Below, piece after piece: positions 42,566 through 51,128 of a DNA stretch of 64,000 nucleotides. The stretch is from the NCBI RefSeq assembly GCF_002209485.1, contig NZ_NJIX01000001.1, positions 62,001 to 126,000 of the forward strand, written 5' to 3'. The first letter of the stretch is position 1. Every line of letters begins with the position of its first letter. This stretch comes from Achromobacter sp. HZ34. GTDB lineage: Bacteria > Pseudomonadota > Gammaproteobacteria > Burkholderiales > Burkholderiaceae_B. The notes beneath the pieces are model-generated. The model was not told the origin of the DNA, ran no database searches, and worked only from the letters and a program-made list of their open reading frames with translations. The position numbers were made by a program, and so were the translations under genes.

Positions 42566-43918
42566 TCAATTCGAGACCTGTGGCCAGCACTGCACAATCA
42601 TGCGCGTGCCCGGATTGGCGCTGGCGATCCGCAGGCGGAAGTCGTGCAGGTGCAGGATTGCCGATACGATGGACAGACCTAGGCCGGATCCAGGCAGGTC
42701 GCGTACGCCGGGGCTGCGGTAAAAGCGCTGCACCACCGACTCGCGTTCGGTTTCATCGATACCGGGGCCGCTGTCGGAGACGCACACGCAGGGGCCGTGA
42801 GGGGTCATGCTTAACGCCAGCATCACTTTGCCGCCAACGGGCGTGAACTTGATCGCGTTGTCGACCAGGTTGCACAGCACCTCGAATAGCAAGGCCCGAT
42901 CTCCCAAGATGCGGCCTGTGTCTTCGGTATGGATCGCCAGCGTCATATGCTTGTCCTCAGCCAGCGGCTCATAAAGCTCGGCGGCTTCGTGTAGCAATTC
43001 ATCGAGATCCACTTCGCTGAAGTTACTTCGGCGATTCATGGTTTCGATCTCCGATATGCGCAGGATGGCGGAGAAACGCAGCAGCAATTGGTCGGTTTGC
43101 CCGACCGCCTGCTCCAGCATTGCGCGATCCTTGGGCGCTGCATCCTGCAATAGATGGCGCAGCAGCGTATGCAGGCGAGCGAGAGGGGTGCGCAAGTCAT
43201 GGGCGATGCCATCGCTTGTGCTTTTTACTTCTCCCATCAGGCGTCCGATGTCGTCCAGCATCCCGTTGACGATGTTCGCCAGCAGGGCCAGTTCATCGCG
43301 GCCGCCAGCTGGCAGTCGTTCGCTCATGTTGCCGCCCGCGATGCGTACGGCCGCCTGCTGGATGGCACGAATCCGCCGCCATTGGCGCAAGCTGTATAAC
43401 CATCCCAGTCCCATCCCGGTCAAAGCGATGGCCAGGCTGCTCCACAACATGCTGCGCAACAGTGTGTCACGCAACTGCGTGATCTCGCCCACGTCGCGGA
43501 CCAGCACCAGCATGTTGCCGTTCTTGAGCACGACGGCCATGGCCAGGGCATCCGCGACGTCACCGGCATAAGCAGGCAGTAGGTTGGCCTCCACTCGATG
43601 CAGAAAGTGATCGTCCGGAATGGTGGGCGGCGGCGCGGCGATGGTTCCCGCAATGATCGAGCCGTCGGGTGCGAAGAGGCCGTAGTAATTGACCCGCTGA
43701 GGTACGTCGCGTGACAACAGGTTGATTTCGGCGGGCAGGCGCTCGGGGCGCAGCGCCCGCAGGTAACGTGCTTCCCAGCCGATGATGTTGCGCGCCTGTT
43801 GCGCGATGTAGGCGGCGGAACGCCAGTAATCCAGTCCCAGTAAACTCCCCACCGAAATGATGAAGATGGCCGTGTAGACCAGGAACAGGCGGAAGGGCGT
43901 CGTGCGCCAGCGCTTCAT
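42566..43918 (-). CDS. Sensor histidine kinase of the RND operon
   Basis: A 450-residue membrane kinase. Helices at about 10-30 and 160-185 flank a periplasmic sensor region. HAMP, the HisKA box with His240 in GIAHDLRTPLARL, and an ATPase domain with LVDNAIKF and GSGLGLSIV follow. It probably senses envelope stress or a pump substrate and phosphorylates the regulator encoded directly upstream. The ATG at 43918 is four bases past the regulator stop; another ATG at 43936 would overlap the regulator gene. Confidence 0.9.
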   Translation of the reverse strand: MKRWRTTPFRLFLVYTAIFIISVGSLLGLDYWRSAAYIAQQARNIIGWEARYLRALRPERLPAEINLLSRDVPQRVNYYGLFAPDGSIIAGTIAAPPPTIPDDHFLHRVEANLLPAYAGDVADALAMAVVLKNGNMLVLVRDVGEITQLRDTLLRSMLWSSLAIALTGMGLGWLYSLRQWRRIRAIQQAAVRIAGGNMSERLPAGGRDELALLANIVNGMLDDIGRLMGEVKSTSDGIAHDLRTPLARLHTLLRHLLQDAAPKDRAMLEQAVGQTDQLLLRFSAILRISEIETMNRRSNFSEVDLDELLHEAAELYEPLAEDKHMTLAIHTEDTGRILGDRALLFEVLCNLVDNAIKFTPVGGKVMLALSMTPHGPCVCVSDSGPGIDETERESVVQRFYRSPGVRDLPGSGLGLSIVSAILHLHDFRLRIASANPGTRMIVQCWPQVSN

Positions 43919-43922
43919 GCTG

Positions 43923-44600
43923 CTAATCGAGGACATAGCCGAAGCCCCTGACGGTTCGTATCTGCGGTCCCGCGAAGTTGCTGACTTTCTTGCGCAGCCT
44001 CGCGACATGCACGTCGATCAGGTTGGTGCCTGGGTCGAAATGCATGTGCCAGACCGTTTCGAAGATCATGGTGCGTGTCAACGTCTGGCCTGGATGGCGC
44101 ATGAATATTTCCAGTAGACGGAATTCAGTGGGCAGTAGCTTCAGGTGCTGGCCGTTGCAGCTGGCGCTGCGGGCAATCAGATCCAGTTCCAGCTCGCCCA
44201 CGCGCAGCAAAGCGGGGTTACCTCGAGCGGGTTCCACGCGACGGCGCAACAGCACTTCGAGACGTGCCGTCATTTCCTCCAGGGCGAAGGGTTTGGTCAG
44301 ATAGTCATCGCCGCCCGCGCGCAGCCCGCGCACGCGCTCGTCGACGTCGGAGAGCGCGCTGATCATCAACACAGGCGTATGGATCCCGTTGCTGCGCAAG
44401 CAACTGACAATGGCCAGACCATCCATGCCAGGCAGGACTCGGTCCAGCGTTATCGCATCATAAGCAGCGCTTAAGGCTTTTGCGGCCCCATCCCGGCCGT
44501 CCGGCGACCAATCGACATCGAATCCTTGTCGGTCCAGTTCTCCGATGATCTCGTTGGCGATTACGCTGTCGTCTTCGATTGTGAGGATTTTGGCACTCAT
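43923..44600 (-). CDS. OmpR/PhoB-type response regulator of the RND operon
   Basis: A 225-residue regulator with a receiver domain (acidic EDD at 9-11, phosphorylated Asp53 in TLDRVLPG, Lys in TKPF) and a C-terminal winged helix ending in RTVRGFGYVLD. First gene of the operon regulator-kinase-RND-adaptor-RND-channel. Direct repeats in its promoter suggest autoregulation. Confidence 0.92.
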   Translation of the reverse strand: MSAKILTIEDDSVIANEIIGELDRQGFDVDWSPDGRDGAAKALSAAYDAITLDRVLPGMDGLAIVSCLRSNGIHTPVLMISALSDVDERVRGLRAGGDDYLTKPFALEEMTARLEVLLRRRVEPARGNPALLRVGELELDLIARSASCNGQHLKLLPTEFRLLEIFMRHPGQTLTRTMIFETVWHMHFDPGTNLIDVHVARLRKKVSNFAGPQIRTVRGFGYVLD

Positions 44601-44642
44601 CTGCTGTCTTTGCCGGTGGACCGATTATCGACAGAATAGATA

Positions 44643-44660
44643 AGTTGCCTTCCAGTTGCC
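44643..44660 (-). promoter_or_regulatory. Direct repeat, candidate response-regulator box
   Basis: On the minus strand GGCAACT occurs twice, separated by four bases (11-bp period), about 45 bases upstream of the response-regulator start. An 11-bp direct repeat is the usual binding site of PhoB/OmpR-type regulators. Confidence 0.5.
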
Positions 44661-44741
44661 CATCAGACAGGTGAAGAAATTTTCATGGAATGCCGGGCGC
44701 TCCCAGTCCTTTGCTTCGCAAGCCCGACTTCTTCGTAGTCC

Positions 44742-44780
44742 TGGCTCCTCGGGCTCAGGCCGGCGCCGGCCGGGGAGCCA
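44742..44780. other. GC-rich hairpin between the lyase gene and the RND regulator
   Basis: TGGCTCC (44742-44748) pairs with GGAGCCA (44774-44780), enclosing a 14-bp perfect palindrome GGCCGGCGCCGGCC (44758-44771). There is no T-run on either side. It lies downstream of the lyase gene and may slow or end transcription, but the function is not clear. Confidence 0.4.
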
Positions 44781-44792
44781 CGAGGCTCTGCT

Positions 44793-45704
44793 CTACGCCG
44801 GGTACTGCCCCTCCCATGCCTCGACATCCCCCAGGCCCAGGTAGTCGCTGTACTCTGCGCCGCTCAACATGCGGCCGTGCATGGCCGCGGTGTTGCCGTC
44901 TACGCGCAGGTGGCCCAAGGCTTCGCGCATGGTGTAGCCCAGGGCGTTGCGCAGCATGCCGGGATAGATCGCCAGCGCGACGCCCAGTTCAGCCAGGTCG
45001 GCGTTGCGCAGCGCGGCCATCGGGCCGCCGGAGTCCAGGTTGAACATGCAGGGCACGCGTACGCGTTCAGTGACTTCGCGGATGTCGTCCAGCACGCCTT
45101 CGTGGCCTTTCAGTTCGACGAAGACGGCATCCGCGCCCTCGGTTGCGAAGGCCTGCGCACGTTCGATGGCTGCATCCAGGCCCATCGATGCCGCGCAATC
45201 CGTGCGGCCGATCACCAGCAGCCCGGTCGGGGCCCGCGCCGCCACGGCGGCGGCGATGCGTGCGACCGCGGTGTCGAAGGGCAGCACGGCGCGCGCGCCG
45301 GGGAATTGCGCGCAACGCTTGGGCGATTGCTGGTCCTCGATGTGGATGGCCGCGACGCCGGCCGCCTCGAATTCCTCCACGGTACGGCGGATGGCCGCGG
45401 CCGCGCCGTAGCCCGTGTCCGCGTCGCAGATCAAGGGCAGGTCCACGCAGGCCGCCACGCGGCGGGCATGGGCGGTGATCATGGTCAGGTCCACCAGGCC
45501 GACGTCGGGCTTGCCCAGCAGGCTGGCCGACACGCCATTGCCCGTCATGTAGACCGCCTCGAACCCGGCGTGCTGCACCATGCGCGCGCCATAGGCGTCG
45601 TACACGCCGGGGGCGATCAGCGTGGCGGCGCCGCGGCCCGCGCGTTCCAGGCGTTGGCGCAAGTCCTGGCGCAGCCGGGCGGCCTTGTCTATTCTTGCCG
45701 TCAT
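44793..45704 (-). CDS. Isocitrate lyase/PEP mutase superfamily lyase (PrpB/Dml-like)
   Basis: A 303-residue TIM-barrel C-C lyase. The Mg2+ site DADTGYG is at 94-100, HIEDQ at 121-125, and the active-site loop Cys is C131 in SPKRCAQF (PKRCGH in methylisocitrate lyases). Family members cleave 2-methylisocitrate, 2,3-dimethylmalate or oxaloacetate to give pyruvate plus a second acid. Its ATG overlaps the stop of the LeuD-like gene. With the LeuC/LeuD-like hydro-lyase it makes the hydration-then-cleavage pair known for dimethylmaleate hydratase and 2,3-dimethylmalate lyase. Exact substrate unknown. Confidence 0.85.
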   Translation of the reverse strand: MTARIDKAARLRQDLRQRLERAGRGAATLIAPGVYDAYGARMVQHAGFEAVYMTGNGVSASLLGKPDVGLVDLTMITAHARRVAACVDLPLICDADTGYGAAAAIRRTVEEFEAAGVAAIHIEDQQSPKRCAQFPGARAVLPFDTAVARIAAAVAARAPTGLLVIGRTDCAASMGLDAAIERAQAFATEGADAVFVELKGHEGVLDDIREVTERVRVPCMFNLDSGGPMAALRNADLAELGVALAIYPGMLRNALGYTMREALGHLRVDGNTAAMHGRMLSGAEYSDYLGLGDVEAWEGQYPA

Positions 45705-46219
45705 TGCGTGAACCCCCAATCCGGATGCTTGCTCAGGTACGGAATCAAGCCGCCTTCGCGCAAGATGGCGCGGATCTGCGGCGGCAACGGCCGCAGCGGC
45801 TGCTTCACCCCACGGGACGCCACCTCGATCGCGCTGGCGTCCAGGTCGATGGTGACCTGGTCACCATCGACCCATCCACTGGTGTCGTACTCGATCACCA
45901 GCAGCCCGTTATTGATGGCATTGCGAAAGAACTGGCGTCCGAAAGACGGCGCCACGATGGCCGCGACGCCCATCCGGTGCAGGATGTGCACGGCCTGCTC
46001 GCGCGAGGAGTTGATGCCGAAATGGCGCCCCGCCGCGATGATGCCGCCAGGCTGGAAACGCCCGGCGAAGCCCGGCGCCACGCCGTCGAAGGCCTGGGCG
46101 GCGATGAAGGCCTCGTCCTTGCCGGGCAGGTATTTGCCGGAGCACTGCGTATCGGTGTTGACGTCGTCGCCAAGCACGAAGACCGGACCGCTGATGATGT
46201 CGGTGTGCGTATCAAACAT
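45701..46219 (-). CDS. Aconitase-family small subunit (LeuD/DmdB-like)
   Basis: A 172-residue swivel-domain subunit with GDDVNTDTQCSGKYL near the N-terminus and the substrate loop GINSSREQAV (G-x-S-S-R-E signature). It pairs with the LeuC-like subunit to hydrate or isomerise a carboxylic acid. The ATG at 46219 overlaps the end of the large-subunit gene by eight bases; an ATG at 46243 is also in frame. It lies in a catabolic operon away from leuA/leuB, so leucine synthesis is unlikely to be its job. Confidence 0.85.
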   Translation of the reverse strand: MFDTHTDIISGPVFVLGDDVNTDTQCSGKYLPGKDEAFIAAQAFDGVAPGFAGRFQPGGIIAAGRHFGINSSREQAVHILHRMGVAAIVAPSFGRQFFRNAINNGLLVIEYDTSGWVDGDQVTIDLDASAIEVASRGVKQPLRPLPPQIRAILREGGLIPYLSKHPDWGFTQ

Positions 46220-47498
46220 GGGCAGGCCTCCACAGTCCGCCATCGACCGTGCGCGGGTCGGTGATATAGCCGGTCAGCGCGGACGCCGCGACCGTCGCGG
46301 CGGAACCGAGCCAGATTTCCGCCTCGTGATTGCCCAGCCGGCCGCGGAAATTGCGGTTCGCGCTGGAGATGGCCACCTCGTGGTCGCCGGGGATCAGGTG
46401 GTTGGTGATGCCCACACAGGTGCCGCAGCCCGCGGCCTCGAACGACGCGCCCGCGGCGGTGAGGATCTCGATCAAGCCTTCGCGCGCGGCATCCAGGTAT
46501 ATCTTGCGCGAGGCCGGTGTCACGATCATGCGTACGCCCCGCGCCAGCTTGCGCCCGCGCAGGATGGCGGCGGCCTGGCGGATGTCGTCCAGACGCCCGT
46601 TGGTGCAGGTGCCGATCAGCGCGAAATTTATCTTCTGCCGATCGATCTCCGTCACGGCTACGACGTCGTCCACTTCGTGGCGGCGCGCCACCTGCGGCGC
46701 CAGGTCGGCGCCGGCAATCGTCACGCGGTTCGCATAGCGCGCGTCCGCATCGGCGGAGACCGGGCGGGGCGGCCGCGCGCCGTGCGCCGCCAGCCAGGCC
46801 AGGGTTTTCTCGTCGGCTTCGAGCAGGGCCGCCTTGGCGCCCAGCTCGGCGGCGTGGTTGGCCAGCGTCATGCGATCGTCGATCTCCATGGCGCGCACCG
46901 CTTCGCCCACGTATTCGATGGCGTGGTAGTTCAGGCCTTCCGCGCCGAAGCGGCCCAGCATGTGCAGCGTCACGTCCTTGGCCCAGACGCCCGCCTGCAG
47001 GCGGCCGGTCAATTCGACGCGCGTGGTTTCGGGCACGCGCAGCCACACCTTGCCGGTCTTCATCACCGCGGTGACGTCGGTCCCTTCCACGCCGGTGCCG
47101 AACGCGTTGAAGGCGCCGTAGGTGACGGAATGGGTGTCCGTGCCCACCACCAGGTCGCCACAGGTCAGGTGGCCGCCTTCAGGCAGCACCTGGTGGCAGA
47201 TGCCGTCGCCGATGTCGTACAGCGGGCTGCCGTGCTCGTCGGCAAAGCGGCGCATGGCGGTGTGGGTCTGCGCCGCCGCCAGATTGGGTGGGGGGGAATA
47301 GTGGTCCAGCACCCACGCGGTGCGCGACGCGAAAGGCAGCGTCTGCGCGCCCATCTTGTCGACCATGCGGATGGCGTTGGGTGCACGGGCGTCGTGCACC
47401 ATGGCGAAGTCCACGTCGGCGACCACGATGTCGCCGGCCTGGACTTCATCGACGCCGGCATGGCGGGCGAGGATTTTTTCAGCAATGGTGGAAGGCAT
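46212..47498 (-). CDS. Aconitase-family large subunit (LeuC/DmdA-like)
   Basis: A 428-residue iron-sulfur hydro-lyase subunit. The three 4Fe-4S cysteines are C298 (GTCTNG), C358 and C361 (GCGTC). DTHSVTYGAF and GTGVEGTD are typical of the LeuC/homoaconitase branch. It follows a Bug-type binding-protein gene and precedes the small subunit and a PrpB-like lyase. The likely reaction is addition of water to an imported unsaturated or hydroxylated acid, before cleavage by the lyase. Confidence 0.88.
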   Translation of the reverse strand: MPSTIAEKILARHAGVDEVQAGDIVVADVDFAMVHDARAPNAIRMVDKMGAQTLPFASRTAWVLDHYSPPPNLAAAQTHTAMRRFADEHGSPLYDIGDGICHQVLPEGGHLTCGDLVVGTDTHSVTYGAFNAFGTGVEGTDVTAVMKTGKVWLRVPETTRVELTGRLQAGVWAKDVTLHMLGRFGAEGLNYHAIEYVGEAVRAMEIDDRMTLANHAAELGAKAALLEADEKTLAWLAAHGARPPRPVSADADARYANRVTIAGADLAPQVARRHEVDDVVAVTEIDRQKINFALIGTCTNGRLDDIRQAAAILRGRKLARGVRMIVTPASRKIYLDAAREGLIEILTAAGASFEAAGCGTCVGITNHLIPGDHEVAISSANRNFRGRLGNHEAEIWLGSAATVAASALTGYITDPRTVDGGLWRPAHV

Positions 47499-47513
47499 GT
47501 CGAAGGCCGTGGT

Positions 47514-48542
47514 TCAAAGGTTGATGTTCAGTTTCTTGATCAGGCCGCCCCATTTGTCGCTCTCGGCGCGGATGTAGCGGTCGGCTTCCTGGGGCGTGGT
47601 GGGATCGGGGTCCAGGCCCAGCTTCTTCAGCTTGGCGTCGACTTCCGGGTCCTTCAGCGTGGCGACGATGGCCTGGTTCAGGGCCTCGACCACCGGCGCG
47701 GGCGTACGCGCGGGGGCGGTGAAGGCGTACCAGTTGTTGGCCTCGAAACCGGGATAGCCGGATTCGGCGATGGTCGGCACGTTGGGCAGGACGTCCAGCC
47801 TTTGCAGGCCGGTCGTGACGATGGGCCGCAGCTTGCCGGCGTTGATGAACTGGATGGCGTCGGTGGGGCTGGCGAAGATCGAGGCCAGCGTGCCGCCCAG
47901 CAGGTCATTGGTGGCCGGCGCGCCGCCGCGATAGGCCACGTGCTGGTTTTGCAGGCCGGCCACGAACTTCAGCTGTTCGCCTGCCAGATGGCCGCTGCTC
48001 CCTATGCCCGACGAGCCGAAGGACATATCGGAGTGGGGCGCCTTGGCGGCCTGCAGGTAGTCCGCGAACGTGTGGATCTTGCTGTTGGCATTGACCACCA
48101 GCACGTTGGAGAAAGACACGGCCAGGGAGATGGGCGCCATGTCGGTGACCGGATCATAGGACAGCTTGCTCAGGTGCTGGTTGACGGCCAGCGAGCCGAT
48201 CGTGCCCAGCATGATGGTGTAGCCGTCGGGCGCGGATTTGATCAGGGCGTCGGACGCGATGTTGCCGCCTGCCCCGGGCCGGTTGTCGATGATGATGTTC
48301 TGCTTCAGCTTCTTGGACAGCACAGGCGCCATGATGCGGGCCACCGTATCGGAACTGCCGCCGGCAGCGAAGCCGACCAGCAGGCGTATCGGCCCCCGGT
48401 TGGGGAAGTCGCTGCTGTCGGCGGCTTGGGCGCCGGTGGCGCAGAGGAGCAAGGTACAGGCGGCGGCAAGGGCGCTGACTTTGCTGAATGTGCTGAATAC
48501 GCCGGACGCGCGCATGGCGCGCCGCTGGGGAAGGGCTTTCAC
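47514..48542 (-). CDS. Bug-family (TctC-like) periplasmic binding protein
   Basis: A 342-residue binding protein of the tripartite tricarboxylate transporter type, greatly expanded in Bordetella and relatives. A signal peptide (SALAAACTLLLCATGAQAA) is followed by IRLLVGFAAGGSSDTVAR, DNRPGAGGNIASD and YPGFEANNWYAF, all Bug signatures. The start is GTG at 48542 with AGGAG upstream; the longer frame runs through the sigma54 promoter. Bug proteins bind carboxylates and related anions. No TctA/TctB membrane genes are nearby, so it must use a transporter encoded elsewhere. Confidence 0.9.
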   Translation of the reverse strand: MKALPQRRAMRASGVFSTFSKVSALAAACTLLLCATGAQAADSSDFPNRGPIRLLVGFAAGGSSDTVARIMAPVLSKKLKQNIIIDNRPGAGGNIASDALIKSAPDGYTIMLGTIGSLAVNQHLSKLSYDPVTDMAPISLAVSFSNVLVVNANSKIHTFADYLQAAKAPHSDMSFGSSGIGSSGHLAGEQLKFVAGLQNQHVAYRGGAPATNDLLGGTLASIFASPTDAIQFINAGKLRPIVTTGLQRLDVLPNVPTIAESGYPGFEANNWYAFTAPARTPAPVVEALNQAIVATLKDPEVDAKLKKLGLDPDPTTPQEADRYIRAESDKWGGLIKKLNINL

Positions 48543-48590
48543 GTTCTGTCTCCTGTTTCCCTTGGTCTGTATGCCAGGGTGAACCTCTTT

Positions 48591-48607
48591 ATGCAAAATC
48601 GGTGCCA
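48591..48607 (-). promoter_or_regulatory. Sigma54 (-24/-12) promoter of the Bug-LeuCD-lyase operon
   Basis: On the minus strand TGGCAC (48602-48607), five bases and TTGCAT (48591-48596) match the sigma54 consensus TGGCAC-N5-TTGC. It lies about 50 bases before the GTG of the binding-protein gene. The divergent sigma54 activator gene begins about 120 bases on the other side. Confidence 0.88.
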
Positions 48608-48699
48608 CTTTGCCCGGATGGCAGGTGAATAACGCCATTCCCCGGGGAAATCCGGGTGTCGTCGGCTTCCTGCAGGAAAGTCCCGATGCGCGCCTGTGT

Positions 48700-48733
48700 T
48701 TCATCATTGAAAATGTTGTCTTTCAAAGATGAA
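48700..48733. promoter_or_regulatory. 34-bp dyad, probable upstream activator site
   Basis: TTCATCATTGAAA (48700-48712) and TTTCAAAGATGAA (48721-48733) are inverted repeats matching at 12 of 13 positions, separated by eight bases. The dyad is about 95-130 bases upstream of the sigma54 promoter, a normal enhancer distance. It also overlaps the first codons of the activator gene, suggesting autoregulation. Confidence 0.68.
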
Positions 48734-50750
48734 TCACTTCGCTGAAACCATGCGCCATTCCTCTGCTGTACCTCCTCTGGTTGCCGTCGAGGCCGCCCGT
48801 TCGCGGCGTCCGGTGGTGCATGCCGTCACCGGCCATGGCCTGTTCGAGAGCCTGCGCCAGATTGCGCCGGAGTTCTCAGAGCATGCGCGTGTCGAGCTGT
48901 TGCACGATGCCTTCGAGTCCGCGCTGGTGACCCTCAAGCAGGCCGTGGAACAGGGGCGCTGCGACGTGGTGGTGGCTTCGGGCAGCAATGGCGAGTATTT
49001 GCGGGCGCGCCTGTCGGTGCCGGTGGTGCAGGTGCAGGTGGGAGGCTACGACTTGATGGCGGCCCTGGCCTCGGCGCGCGAACTGTCGGCGCGGATCGCC
49101 GTGGTGCTGCATCATGAGGTCTCCGCGGCGCTGCGGCGCTTCCTGCGGGGATTCGATATGGACGTCGAGCTGCGCACGTATGAAACCCGCGAGGATGTCA
49201 TGCGTTGCGTGCGGGAGCTGGCGGAGCAGGGCGTGGAGGTGGTGGTGGGCGCGGGGATGGTCACCGACCATGTGCGCAAGGCGGGTTTGACGGCCGTGCT
49301 GTTGTACTCGCTGGACTCCGTACGGGCCGCCATGGAGACCGCCATGGCGATTGCCGAGGCCCAGCACAAGGAACGCGTTCGCCGCGACCAGCTGGACCTG
49401 GTGTTACGCCACCTGAACGACGGCGTGGTGGCCGTCGACATGCAAGGCCGCATCACGACGCTGAATCCTGCCGCCGCGCGCATCATCGGCGCCGCCGCGC
49501 AGGCCGCGGGCCAGCCGCTGGCCGAAGTGGCGCCTGGCTTGACGCCGCGGCCGGTGCTGGAGCAGGGGCGCTCCGAACTGGGCCGTGTGGATGACGTGCG
49601 GGGCCAGTCCCTGGTGGTCGACGCGGTGCCTTTGTACGAATCCGGCATCCAGACGGGGGCCGTGCTGACGCTGCATCCATCGCAGCCGCTGGAGCACGCC
49701 GTGGGGCGCTTGCGTGCGCACAGCCATCGGCGGTCGCGTTCGGCGCGCTATACCCTGGGCGGCATGGTGGCTGCGTCGCAGGCGATGCGGCAGCTGGTTC
49801 ATCGTTGCGAAGTGATGGCGCGCGCCAGCGATGCGTCCGTCCTGATCCAGGGGGAGAGCGGCTCGGGCAAGGAGGTGGTGGCGCAGGGCATACACCGCGC
49901 CAGCCGCCGCCATGCGCGGCCTTTCGTGGCGATCAATTGCGGTGCCTTTCCCGAGCAGTTGCTGGAAAGCGAGTTGTTCGGCTACGAGGAAGGCGCTTTC
50001 ACCGGCGCCAGGCGGCAGGGCAAGGCGGGTCTGTTCGAGGCGGCCGATGGCGGCACGTTGCTGCTGGACGAAGTCGGGGAAATGCCGCTGCCGCTGCAGA
50101 CGCGCCTGCTGCGGGCCTTGCAGGAGAAGGAGGTCACGCGTGTGGGCGGCATCGATGCCATTCCCATCGACGTACGCATCATCGCGGCCACGCACCGGGA
50201 CTTGGCCGCCATGGCGCGCCAGGGTTCGTTCCGGCACGACCTGTTCTATCGCCTGCACATCCTGCAGGTGCGGGTGCCGCCCTTGCGGGAACGTCCGGAG
50301 GACATCGCCGCGCTGGCCGCGGCGCTATTGCCCGCCGCGCTGGAACGCCTGGGGGCCGGCACCCTGGCAACGCAGGCCTTGGCCGCGATCCTGCCCTTGC
50401 TGGCGGCGCACGACTGGCCTGGAAATGTGCGGGAACTGGAAAATGTGATCGAGCGGATGGCGCTGGAGTGCTTGCTGGCTGGCGCCGTGCCGTCGGCGGC
50501 GGTGCTGCGTGGGGTGGTGGACCCGTCGGGATCCGAAGGTCCGGTGGGATCCAGTGACCTGGCGGGATCCGATGACACGGTGACGGGAATGACCCTGGCC
50601 GGCGAGGCGGGGCGGCTGCATACAGTGCAGCGGGCCGCCGAACTTCAGCATATTCGCGATACCTTGGAACGGCTGGATGGCAACCAAGCCGCGGCGGCGC
50701 GGGAGTTGGGGATCAGTCGGACGACGCTGTGGCGGAAGTTGCGGGGGTAG
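48729..50750 (+). CDS. PrpR-type sigma54-dependent activator
   Basis: A 673-residue enhancer-binding protein. The N-terminal PrpR-type sensor domain spans about 20-195. A PAS domain (about 220-320, [20 protein letters not shown]) follows, then an AAA+ domain with Walker A GESGSGKE near 376, the sigma54 contact loop GAFTGA near 422 and [10 protein letters not shown] Fis-type helix-turn-helix is at the end ([19 protein letters not shown]). It is divergent from the binding-protein gene and should activate it through the sigma54 promoter. PrpR senses 2-methylcitrate; the ligand here is unknown. An ATG at 48750 is an alternative start. Confidence 0.92.
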   Translation: MNHFAETMRHSSAVPPLVAVEAARSRRPVVHAVTGHGLFESLRQIAPEFSEHARVELLHDAFESALVTLKQAVEQGRCDVVVASGSNGEYLRARLSVPVVQVQVGGYDLMAALASARELSARIAVVLHHEVSAALRRFLRGFDMDVELRTYETREDVMRCVRELAEQGVEVVVGAGMVTDHVRKAGLTAVLLYSLDSVRAAMETAMAIAEAQHKERVRRDQLDLVLRHLNDGVVAVDMQGRITTLNPAAARIIGAAAQAAGQPLAEVAPGLTPRPVLEQGRSELGRVDDVRGQSLVVDAVPLYESGIQTGAVLTLHPSQPLEHAVGRLRAHSHRRSRSARYTLGGMVAASQAMRQLVHRCEVMARASDASVLIQGESGSGKEVVAQGIHRASRRHARPFVAINCGAFPEQLLESELFGYEEGAFTGARRQGKAGLFEAADGGTLLLDEVGEMPLPLQTRLLRALQEKEVTRVGGIDAIPIDVRIIAATHRDLAAMARQGSFRHDLFYRLHILQVRVPPLRERPEDIAALAAALLPAALERLGAGTLATQALAAILPLLAAHDWPGNVRELENVIERMALECLLAGAVPSAAVLRGVVDPSGSEGPVGSSDLAGSDDTVTGMTLAGEAGRLHTVQRAAELQHIRDTLERLDGNQAAAARELGISRTTLWRKLRG

Positions 50751-50836
50751 GGTTGCTGGCTGATAAGGAACCATTCGCGGGGGAGGTCGGTTACTACCCT
50801 ATCCGACATCGATTCAAGGTGGCGTTGGAAGTTCGA

Positions 50837-50856
50837 CTTAGCTAGACTAAACTAAG
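50837..50856 (+). promoter_or_regulatory. Inverted repeat upstream of the toxin-antitoxin genes
   Basis: CTTAG (50837-50841), ten bases and CTAAG (50852-50856) form a dyad with TAGACT/TAAACT -10-like words inside it. It lies about 24 bases before the antitoxin start, where Phd-type antitoxins normally bind their own promoter. Confidence 0.5.
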
Positions 50857-50879
50857 GTGACTTATGCGGGGGAATGCTC

Positions 50880-51128
50880 ATGACTGTCGTCAATATGTTC
50901 GAAGCGAAATCGTCTCTGTCGCGGTTGGTCGACGAAGTCGAATCGGGACGCGAGCCGGAAATCATTATTGCTCGGCACGGCCGTCCTGCCGCCCGGCTCG
51001 TTCCTATCGCATCCCAACCGCCCGTCGAGCGCCGGATTGGCGTCGCGAAGGGTCAGTTCGTTCTGCCCGAGTCCATCGACGAGTACAACGACGAGATTGC
51101 CGAGATGTTTTACGGGAAGCCCGAGTGA
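50880..51128 (+). CDS. Phd/YefM-type antitoxin
   Basis: An 82-residue protein with the Phd fold: MTVVNMFEAKSSLSRLVDEVESG, then IIIARHGRPAARLVPI, and an acidic C-terminal tail (EYNDEIAEMFYG) that would wrap the toxin. It neutralises the PIN-domain toxin encoded next and represses the pair. The ATG at 50880 is spaced correctly from GGGGGA; an ATG at 50874 is too close to it. Its TGA overlaps the GTG of the toxin. Confidence 0.9.
   Translation: MTVVNMFEAKSSLSRLVDEVESGREPEIIIARHGRPAARLVPIASQPPVERRIGVAKGQFVLPESIDEYNDEIAEMFYGKPE

Noticed and set aside
44877-48632. Very long plus-strand open frame (about 1250 residues) across the lyase, LeuCD and Bug genes
   Set aside because: It is fully antisense to four well-supported genes. 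Its translation is low-complexity Gly/Arg/His/Gln-rich, typical of the opposite strand of GC-rich coding DNA.
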